Source of the DNA: Ignavibacteriales bacterium
GTDB lineage: Bacteria > Bacteroidota > Ignavibacteria > T3Sed10-11
Assembly (NCBI GenBank): GCA_003560935.1
Contig: PWJF01000091.1
Span: forward strand, 1-6,744
DNA: 6,744 nt
Direction: 5' to 3'
Shown piece after piece: positions 1 through 6,027 of this stretch (position 1 is the first letter of the stretch; every line of letters begins with the position of its first letter). The translations under genes were made by a program, and so were the position numbers. The notes beneath the pieces are model-generated. The model worked only from the letters and a program-made list of their open reading frames with translations, made no database searches and was not told the origin of the DNA.

Positions 1-554
<554 letters not shown>

Positions 555-567
555 AAATATTTGTATT

Positions 568-1767
568 ATGAAGAAATTAACAATAGACGATCTGGAACTC
601 AGCGGGAAACGTGTACTGGTTCGGGTTGATTTCAATGTGCCGTTGGATGAAAATCAGAAAGTAACGGACGCGATGCGTATAGTTGAAACGTTGCCTACGA
701 TAAAAAAGATTGTCAACTCAAGCGGGCGTGCGATACTTATGAGTCACCTGGGCAGGCCGAAAGGCAAGCCGAAACCCGAATTCAGTCTGCGACCCGTAGC
801 TGAAAAATTAGAAGAACTGGCAGGAAAACCGGTTGCGTTTGCAAGTGATTGTATCGGTAAAGAGGTTGAAGATCAGGCGGCAAAATTGGAGAACGGTGAG
901 ATTCTGCTGCTTGAAAATCTTCGCTTTCATGCAGCAGAAGAGAAAAACGACCCCGATTTTGCAGCTAAACTTGCACGTCTCGGTGAGATTTACGTGAACG
1001 ATGCGTTCGGCAGTGCACACCGCGCCCATGCATCAACCGAGGGAGTGACCAAACACTTCCAGCAATGTGCAGCCGGTTACCTGATGCAGAAAGAGCTTGC
1101 GTATCTCGGTAAGGCGGTCGGCGATCCGGAACGTCCGTATGTTGCAGTACTCGGCGGTGCGAAGATATCCGGTAAGATTGACGTCATATCAAATTTGCTC
1201 GATAAAGTAAATGCATTGCTCGTCGGCGGCGGCATGGCGTATACCTTCTTTAAAGCGGAAGGAATGGAGATCGGTAGATCATTGCTTGAAGAAGATAAGA
1301 TCGATCTCGCAAAGGATATAATCCGGAAAGCGGCAGAGAAAAAAGTAAAGATCCTGTTCCCTGTCGATTGCGTGATCGCGGATAAATTCGACAAAGATGC
1401 AGCGACTGAGATCGTCGATGCGGGAGCGATAAAAGCCGACTGGATGGCGCTCGATATCGGGCCGAAGACGATCGAGTTGTTCAAGAACGAACTGTTGAAC
1501 GCCAGGACAGTTGTGTGGAACGGTCCGATGGGTGTTTTCGAGATGGATAAGTTCGCGACGGGTACGAACGAGATTGCGAAACTCCTCGTCGAGACAACCA
1601 AAAAGGGAGCAGTAACGATAATCGGCGGCGGGGATTCTGCTGCAGCAATTGCGAAGATGGGGCTTGAAAAAGAAGTTTCGCACGTTTCGACCGGAGGCGG
1701 CGCTTCGCTTGAATTCCTCGAGGGAAAAGAGCTGCCGGGTGTTGCGGCGTTGACGGATAAGGCGTAA
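568..1767 (+). CDS. pgk: Phosphoglycerate kinase
   Basis: Transfers the acyl phosphate of 1,3-bisphosphoglycerate to ADP, giving ATP and 3-phosphoglycerate, the step directly after Gap. At 399 aa it has the normal length of a bacterial monomeric enzyme. The N-domain substrate-binding motifs are RVDFNVP (19-25), SHLGRPKG (59-66), ENLRF (116-120) and [14 protein letters not shown] (144-157, with Arg152). The C-domain nucleotide-binding motifs are LGGAKISGK (195-203), VGGGMAYTF (219-227), WNGPMGVFE (317-325), GGGDSAAA (353-360) and [13 protein letters not shown] (374-386). No catalytic residue appears to be missing. The ATG at 568 gives the standard N-terminus (MKKLTIDDL), but the AT-rich 13-bp gap after gap contains no Shine-Dalgarno sequence. 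This suggests either coupling to gap translation or SD-independent initiation. Expression from a gap promoter outside the window is likely. Confidence 0.98.
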   Translation: MKKLTIDDLELSGKRVLVRVDFNVPLDENQKVTDAMRIVETLPTIKKIVNSSGRAILMSHLGRPKGKPKPEFSLRPVAEKLEELAGKPVAFASDCIGKEVEDQAAKLENGEILLLENLRFHAAEEKNDPDFAAKLARLGEIYVNDAFGSAHRAHASTEGVTKHFQQCAAGYLMQKELAYLGKAVGDPERPYVAVLGGAKISGKIDVISNLLDKVNALLVGGGMAYTFFKAEGMEIGRSLLEEDKIDLAKDIIRKAAEKKVKILFPVDCVIADKFDKDAATEIVDAGAIKADWMALDIGPKTIELFKNELLNARTVVWNGPMGVFEMDKFATGTNEIAKLLVETTKKGAVTIIGGGDSAAAIAKMGLEKEVSHVSTGGGASLEFLEGKELPGVAALTDKA

Positions 1768-1868
1768 TGAATATCGAACTTATTCCCATAAAAAACTGTT
1801 GGAATAGTCGATGCACCTTCTTACATTATTTCGCTTCGCTCAATGATTAGAAAACAATTAAAAAGACT

Positions 1869-2789
1869 ATGAGATATTACAATCAAGGCGGCGGACCACA
1901 ATACCAAAGACCGGGCTTCTTCGGCGGGGGATTTAGCTTTTTCCCACCGGTTATAAAAACTCTTCTTATATCAAACGTCATAGTTTTTCTGCTAATGATG
2001 GTTGCCGGAACGTATTCGATCGGAGGGACGAGACTTTCCGAATTTATGATGCGTCTGTTTGCCTTGATGCCGCTTGGTTGGGGATTTCTCCCATGGCAAT
2101 TGATTACATACTTATTCCTGCATGGTAGTTTCATGCATCTCTTTTTCAATATGTTCATCCTCTGGATGTTCGGGATGGAACTTGAAAACATGTGGGGTTC
2201 GAAAAAATTCCTTACTTTCTATTTGGTTTGCGGGGCGGGCGCAGGATTGATACATATGTTCGCCAGTCCGATATTTGCCGGTGTGGCACCTACGATCGGT
2301 GCGTCCGGTGCGGTGTACGGCGTATTACTTGCATTTGCGATGATGTTTCCTGACAGAATGATCTTTCTGTATTTCCTCTTCCCGGTCAAAGCAAAATATT
2401 TTGTGGGATTTCTGATTATCGTAGGTTTGTTTATGGGTATATCGGGTACCCGCGATGGTATCGCTCACTTTGCACATCTCGGCGGTGCGTTTGTTGCCTT
2501 TCTTTATATTATGGCTGAACGTGACAGATTACCGCTGAAGAGATGGTTTTCCGCTTTCAAACGAAAACAATCGCCCGGGGATCTGCGCTATCATCGCGGC
2601 GGTATTGAGGATGCAAAATATTATGATATCAAAGAAGATAAACAAACACGGAAGCAAATGAAGGAAGACCCCGAAATAGATCAGAAACGAATCGATGAAA
2701 TTCTCGATAAGATAAGTAAATCAGGATATCAAAATTTAACTGAAGAAGAGAAACGAATATTATTCGAAGCGAGCCAGAAATTAAAATGA
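1869..2789 (+). CDS. Rhomboid family intramembrane serine protease with charged C-terminal tail
   Basis: An integral membrane protease that cuts transmembrane substrates within or near the bilayer; its substrate cannot be told from sequence. The 306-aa protein has a Gly/Gln/Tyr-rich N-terminus (1-25), then a six-helix core with segments near 28-47, 87-105, 113-131, 143-160, 163-190 and 198-216. Active-site features are present: HLFFN (His90, Asn94) in the second helix, the nucleophile Ser146 in GASG (144-147), and His203 in AHLGG, so it should be an active protease rather than an inactive relative. Residues about 217-306 form a highly charged cytosolic tail. Its end (RIDEILDKISKSGYQNL, then TEEEKRILFEASQK) resembles the small conserved domain found at the end of many Bacteroidetes-group rhomboids; I recall it as DUF6576 but cannot confirm this. 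The start at 1869 has no clear ribosome binding site. Its stop codon overlaps the ispG start. A 101-bp gap separates it from pgk, so it may have its own promoter. Confidence 0.93.
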   Translation: MRYYNQGGGPQYQRPGFFGGGFSFFPPVIKTLLISNVIVFLLMMVAGTYSIGGTRLSEFMMRLFALMPLGWGFLPWQLITYLFLHGSFMHLFFNMFILWMFGMELENMWGSKKFLTFYLVCGAGAGLIHMFASPIFAGVAPTIGASGAVYGVLLAFAMMFPDRMIFLYFLFPVKAKYFVGFLIIVGLFMGISGTRDGIAHFAHLGGAFVAFLYIMAERDRLPLKRWFSAFKRKQSPGDLRYHRGGIEDAKYYDIKEDKQTRKQMKEDPEIDQKRIDEILDKISKSGYQNLTEEEKRILFEASQKLK

Positions 2790-3940
2790 CAACTATATTA
2801 CCGATCGTGGGCAATACAATCGGCGATGAGCAGACGGTCGCAACGTCTCCGTTCAAAAGAAGAGTAACTCGGCGCGTGGATGTCGGGTCGATACCGGTTG
2901 GAGGCAACGCACCGATATCGGTACAAACAATGACGAAGACGAAAACATCGGACATCGATGCAACCGTTGCGCAGATTAACCGGTGCGAGGAAACCGGCGT
3001 CGATATCATCCGGGTTACCGTGAACGACAAAGAAGCTGCAGAAGCGATGCATGAAATCGTTAAACAGACGAATGTGCCGATCGTTGCGGATATTCATTTT
3101 AATCATGTGTTTGCACTTGAAGCAATCAGAGCCAACGTCGCAAAGGTGCGGATCAATCCGGGTAACATCGGGAAGATAGACCGCATTCATCAGGTGCTCG
3201 GAGCGGCGAAGGAAAAAAATATACCGATCCGTATCGGCGTGAACAGCGGCTCGCTTGAAGAAGATATTCTCGATAAATTCGGCTATCCAACCCCGGAAGC
3301 GCTCTACGAAAGCGCAATGCGTCATGCACAAATATGTGAAGACTTCGGATTTACCGATGTTATAATATCGGTTAAATCTACGGATGTGCGGTTGATGATT
3401 GAAGCCTACAGGCTGATCGCGCAACGCACAGATTATCCGCTGCATCTCGGCGTCACCGAAGCCGGAACGACGAGGGTGGGTACAATAAAATCGTCGGTCG
3501 GCATTGGCACGCTGCTCGCCGAAGGAATCGGCGATACGATACGTGTTTCGTTAACCGATCAACCTGAAAAAGAAGTCGAAATCGGAAAAGATATTCTCCG
3601 TTCGCTCGGTCTTGCGTCCCGTAATGTAGAACTGATCGCTTGTCCGACATGCGGACGGCTGGAAGTTGACCTGTTCGGGATAATGGAACAACTCGAAAAT
3701 GCTCTCGGACAGATGAAAAAGCCGGTGAAGGTGGCTGTGCTCGGTTGTGTAGTTAACGGTCCCGGAGAAGCAAGCGAAGCGGATATCGGTGTAGCTGCGG
3801 GAAAGGGGGTCGCCATACTGTACCGGAAAGGTAAGATCGTCCGGCGTGTCAAGGAAGAGGAAATTGTACAAGCGGTTATCGACGAAGTTATGAATTTTCA
3901 GCCCGAGGAGGGTGATATAAAAACCAAAATATCGGTTTAG
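2786..3940 (+). CDS. ispG: 4-hydroxy-3-methylbut-2-en-1-yl diphosphate synthase (IspG/GcpE), short form
   Basis: Converts 2-C-methyl-D-erythritol 2,4-cyclodiphosphate to HMBPP, the penultimate step of the MEP isoprenoid pathway, using a [4Fe-4S] cluster and an external electron donor. The TIM-barrel half shows QTMTKTKTSD (47-56), VADIHFNH (100-107), RINPGNIG (122-129), RIGVNSGSLE (149-158) and ESAMRH (175-180). The C-terminal half carries the cluster ligands: Cys286 and Cys289 in ACPTCGR, Cys321 in GCVVNGPGEA, and Glu328 in the same motif, matching E. coli Cys270/Cys273/Cys305/Glu312. The 384-aa length and direct barrel-to-cluster junction place it in the short two-domain class, without the extra domain usual in Bacteroidetes, Chlorobi and plants. 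The N-terminus is about 12 residues longer than the E. coli protein. The start is set by the ATGA overlap with the rhomboid stop, which implies translational coupling; no separate ribosome binding site stands out. Confidence 0.97.
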   Translation: MTTILPIVGNTIGDEQTVATSPFKRRVTRRVDVGSIPVGGNAPISVQTMTKTKTSDIDATVAQINRCEETGVDIIRVTVNDKEAAEAMHEIVKQTNVPIVADIHFNHVFALEAIRANVAKVRINPGNIGKIDRIHQVLGAAKEKNIPIRIGVNSGSLEEDILDKFGYPTPEALYESAMRHAQICEDFGFTDVIISVKSTDVRLMIEAYRLIAQRTDYPLHLGVTEAGTTRVGTIKSSVGIGTLLAEGIGDTIRVSLTDQPEKEVEIGKDILRSLGLASRNVELIACPTCGRLEVDLFGIMEQLENALGQMKKPVKVAVLGCVVNGPGEASEADIGVAAGKGVAILYRKGKIVRRVKEEEIVQAVIDEVMNFQPEEGDIKTKISV

Positions 3941-3951
3941 GCTGGAAATGA

Positions 3952-4034
3952 ACTTGCCCGGCACGTGTAGTATGAAGGATCTTAAATCGTCCTTAGTGTT
4001 ATAGTTTATTTTTTACTGAACGTGCCGGGCAAGT
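3952..4034. repeat. Perfect 15-bp inverted repeat in the ispG-aminopeptidase intergenic region
   Basis: The left arm ACTTGCCCGGCACGT (3952-3966) is the exact reverse complement of the right arm ACGTGCCGGGCAAGT (4020-4034), with 53 bp between them. Pairing resumes after one mismatch and one G-U wobble (AGTA at 3969-3972 with TACT at 4014-4017). A small inner hairpin is possible (AAGGA 3975-3979 with TCCTT 3990-3994). Each arm is also nearly palindromic by itself (ACtTGCC-C-GGCAcGT). No T-run follows either outer edge, so it is not a standard intrinsic terminator. It could be a pair of protein-binding sites, a small repeat element with terminal inverted repeats, or an RNA structure. No clear target-site duplication flanks it. 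The repeat itself is certain; its role is not. Confidence 0.85.
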
Positions 4035-4052
4035 ACGGTCACGTTTATCATG

Positions 4053-4069
4053 TATACTTTTTATATTTA
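4053..4069 (+). promoter_or_regulatory. Possible promoter -10 region for the aminopeptidase gene
   Basis: The stretch contains TATACT (4053-4058), and both TACTTTTT (4055-4062) and TATATTTA (4062-4069) fit the TAnnTTT core of the Bacteroidetes -7 element. No matching -35 (TTGACA) or -33 (TTG) element is seen at the right distance. The call therefore rests on one half of a promoter in an AT-rich stretch and is weak. Confidence 0.2.
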
Positions 4070-4076
4070 CAGTTAC

Positions 4077-4087
4077 ACTTGCCGGGA
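4077..4087 (+). repeat. Third, partial copy of the repeat arm just before the aminopeptidase start
   Basis: ACTTGCCGGGA repeats the first seven bases of the left arm (ACTTGCC) and then continues with GGG, differing by loss of one C at the arm centre and divergence afterwards. It ends 8 bases before the ATG at 4096, so it includes the GGGAA that is the only candidate, weak, Shine-Dalgarno sequence of that gene. ACTTGCC can pair with GGCAAGT (4028-4034) of the right arm, an alternative to the 15-bp pairing. Confidence 0.5.
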
Positions 4088-4095
4088 ACCAATTC

Positions 4096-5463
4096 ATGAA
4101 ACGATATACAATCTGTGTTTTTCTCGTTTTAGTTGTATCGGTATCGTTACTCTTTACACAAGAACTTCCGGTAGAATACCGGAGCGGAACATACATCGTT
4201 GACTGCAGTCCGCTTGAAGAATACCAACAGCGCCGGCGGGAATTAATGCGCCGTGCCGGAGATGGTATCATAGTACTGGTAGGTCGCGGCGATGATCGAG
4301 GTTACGGCGATGTCGGTACGTTTTCACAAGAGAAAAACTTTTTCTACTTTACCGGTGTGGAAATACCGGACGCGGTGTTGATGCTGCTGTCTACCGAACA
4401 AAAAGAGATATTGTTTATCCCCGAACGAAATCTGCCTCTTGAGCAATGGACGGGACCCAAGCTCGGACCCGGTGAGGATGCAATTAAGTATACAGGCATA
4501 GAGGATATCCGATCTACCCATGGTGGTGAAATTGTCATCGATCACCGACGCCGCCCGGTTCCGTCGTGGCGCGGTGTACTTGTATCATATCTCCAGGGCG
4601 GAAAACAACTTCATCTGATCTTACAGGGTACAGATTCATTCGAGCACGAATTGGTTTCGTCACTACGTGAAGAAGTGCCGACGATAACGGTCAACAATCT
4701 CTATACCGATCTCGTCGATATGCGTCGCAAAAAATCGGAAGAGGAAGTACGGTTACTTCAAAAAGCGATCGACATAACGCTTGATGCACACCGGAATCTT
4801 GCGAGAGCCATTCGACCTGGTGTGTATGAATATGAAGTCCAGGCGATAGCGGAATACACGTTCCGCAAGAACGGTGCCGAAGGAAATGCATTCCCGCCGA
4901 TAGTCGGTTCAGGTTTCTTTTCGACGGTTCTGCATTATGACCGGAATATCCGGCAGATGCAGGACGGCGATGTTGTCGTCGTCGACATCGGTGCAAAATA
5001 CGGATTTTATTGTGCGGATATAACGAGGACATATCCGGTCAGCGGCGTCTTCAGCGACCGTCAGCGTGAGATATACAATATTGTGCTGGGCGCACAGGAA
5101 GCCGTTATGAAAGAGCTTCGCCCCGGACTGTCTATTTTCGATTTGCGAAAAATTGCGTATAATTATATCAGTTCACACGGTAGCGATAAACATGGTCAAC
5201 CGCTCGGGCAATATTTTATTCATGGCGTGAGTCATTTTGTGGGACTTGAAGTGCATGACGTGGGATCGGAACACGTTCCGCTGCGTCGTGGGGATGTCAT
5301 TACCATTGAGCCGGGAATCTATATTCCCGAAGAAGAGATCGGTGTCCGGATAGAAGATATGTACCTTGTAACAGAAAACGGTTCAATACATATATCAAAA
5401 TCATTGCCCCGTTCGGCAGATGAGATCGAACAACTGATGAAATCCGATACAGCAGAATATTAA
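4096..5463 (+). CDS. pepP: Exported Xaa-Pro aminopeptidase (aminopeptidase P, peptidase family M24B)
   Basis: A metal-dependent peptidase expected to remove an N-terminal residue that precedes proline. The 455-aa protein starts with Lys/Arg and a hydrophobic stretch (6-20), a signal peptide or membrane anchor that cytoplasmic E. coli PepP lacks, so it probably acts in the periplasm or at the envelope. Residues about 36-165 form the aminopeptidase P N-terminal domain (including [17 protein letters not shown], 77-93). Residues about 215-447 form the pita-bread catalytic domain. The five metal ligands are present: Asp297 (VVDIGA), Asp308 (CADITRTYP), His380, Glu405 (TIEPG) and Glu420 (RIED). The auxiliary histidines His280, His376 and His387 ([13 protein letters not shown]) match aminopeptidase P rather than methionine aminopeptidase or prolidase. 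No lipobox is seen. It is preceded by the repeat-bearing 155-bp gap, so it probably has its own transcriptional control. The SD is weak (GGGAA, 4084-4088). The symbol reflects the family; orthology to pepP is not proven. Confidence 0.93.
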   Translation: MKRYTICVFLVLVVSVSLLFTQELPVEYRSGTYIVDCSPLEEYQQRRRELMRRAGDGIIVLVGRGDDRGYGDVGTFSQEKNFFYFTGVEIPDAVLMLLSTEQKEILFIPERNLPLEQWTGPKLGPGEDAIKYTGIEDIRSTHGGEIVIDHRRRPVPSWRGVLVSYLQGGKQLHLILQGTDSFEHELVSSLREEVPTITVNNLYTDLVDMRRKKSEEEVRLLQKAIDITLDAHRNLARAIRPGVYEYEVQAIAEYTFRKNGAEGNAFPPIVGSGFFSTVLHYDRNIRQMQDGDVVVVDIGAKYGFYCADITRTYPVSGVFSDRQREIYNIVLGAQEAVMKELRPGLSIFDLRKIAYNYISSHGSDKHGQPLGQYFIHGVSHFVGLEVHDVGSEHVPLRRGDVITIEPGIYIPEEEIGVRIEDMYLVTENGSIHISKSLPRSADEIEQLMKSDTAEY

Positions 5464-5497
5464 TCTCCAAGCCATACTATTAACCCAATTAATTAAC

Positions 5498-5505
5498 AAG
5501 GAGGA
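5498..5505 (+). promoter_or_regulatory. Strong Shine-Dalgarno sequence of ssb
   Basis: AAGGAGGA lies with its AAGGAGG core ending 5 bases before the ATG at 5510, an ideal match to the 16S rRNA 3' end. It fixes the ssb start. No other start codon in this window has a comparable site. Confidence 0.9.
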
Positions 5506-5509
5506 CATC

Positions 5510-5941
5510 ATGGCAAAAAGTTTAAACAAGGTGATGCTCATAGGGCATTTGGGAAAAGATCCCGAATTAAAGTACACGTCGAACGGGATCGCCGTTGCAA
5601 ATTTTTCGATGGCAACGAACGAAGCCTGGAAAGATCAGGACGGCAATTTGCAGGAACGAACCGAGTGGCATAATATTGTTGCATGGCGCCGTCTTGCGGA
5701 AATATGCGGTGAATATCTGAAAAAAGGAAAACGCGTCTATATTGAGGGACGGATCCAGACGCGCAATTATGATGATAAAAACGGTGTAAATCGGTATGTG
5801 ACCGAAATCGTGGCGGATGACCTGATCATGCTTGACGGCGGCGGCGGCGCAAGCGCTGACGCCGGCGGATCAACGGCACAGGCATCAACCGTGAACGAAC
5901 CCGGGCAGGTCGGAGAAGAAAAGGATGACCTGCCGTTTTAA
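5510..5941 (+). CDS. ssb: Single-stranded DNA-binding protein
   Basis: Binds and protects single-stranded DNA during replication, recombination and repair, and recruits partner enzymes through its C-terminal tip. The 143-aa protein has an OB-fold at about 1-107, opening with [19 protein letters not shown] (5-23). It continues with [10 protein letters not shown] (31-40), [11 protein letters not shown] (49-59), [17 protein letters not shown] (69-85) and the usual hydrophobic end of the fold ([11 protein letters not shown]). Trp40 and Trp53/Trp59 fall where stacking aromatic residues of the family lie. A short Gly/Ala/Ser-rich linker follows (about 109-135), then the acidic tip EEKDDLPF, the protein-interaction peptide. 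The linker is shorter than in the 178-aa E. coli protein, as in many bacteria. It starts 46 bp after the aminopeptidase gene and has the only strong ribosome binding site here, consistent with high expression. Nothing is missing. Confidence 0.98.
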   Translation: MAKSLNKVMLIGHLGKDPELKYTSNGIAVANFSMATNEAWKDQDGNLQERTEWHNIVAWRRLAEICGEYLKKGKRVYIEGRIQTRNYDDKNGVNRYVTEIVADDLIMLDGGGGASADAGGSTAQASTVNEPGQVGEEKDDLPF

Positions 5942-6027
5942 TCTTCATTTATTGGTAGTTGAATTTAAACGAACCGGCTTGGAGATTCGACGACCGATAA
6001 ACAGGGCACGATACCCGACATAATAAC

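Noticed and set aside
1077..1601. 174-codon open frame on the minus strand within pgk
   Set aside because: pgk is fully accounted for on the + strand by conserved motifs; the antisense translation resembles nothing and reflects codon bias.
1781..1806. Weak hairpin TATTCC/GGAATA after pgk as a terminator
   Set aside because: Only a 6-bp AT-rich stem with a 14-base loop and no T-run. The rest of the 101-bp pgk-rhomboid spacer shows no convincing terminator or promoter.
2798..3445. 215-codon open frame on the minus strand within ispG
   Set aside because: Antisense shadow of a clearly recognised gene; the Cys/His/Arg-rich translation is what reversed codons of this gene produce.
3952..4034. Inverted repeat as a classical intrinsic terminator of ispG
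   Set aside because: The loop exceeds 40 bases even with extended pairing, and the right arm is followed by ACGGTCACG rather than a T-run; the same is true on the other strand.
4167..4183. 7-bp hairpin TCCGGTA-GAA-TACCGGA early in the aminopeptidase gene
   Set aside because: A stem of this length with a short loop is expected by chance once or twice in a window this size.
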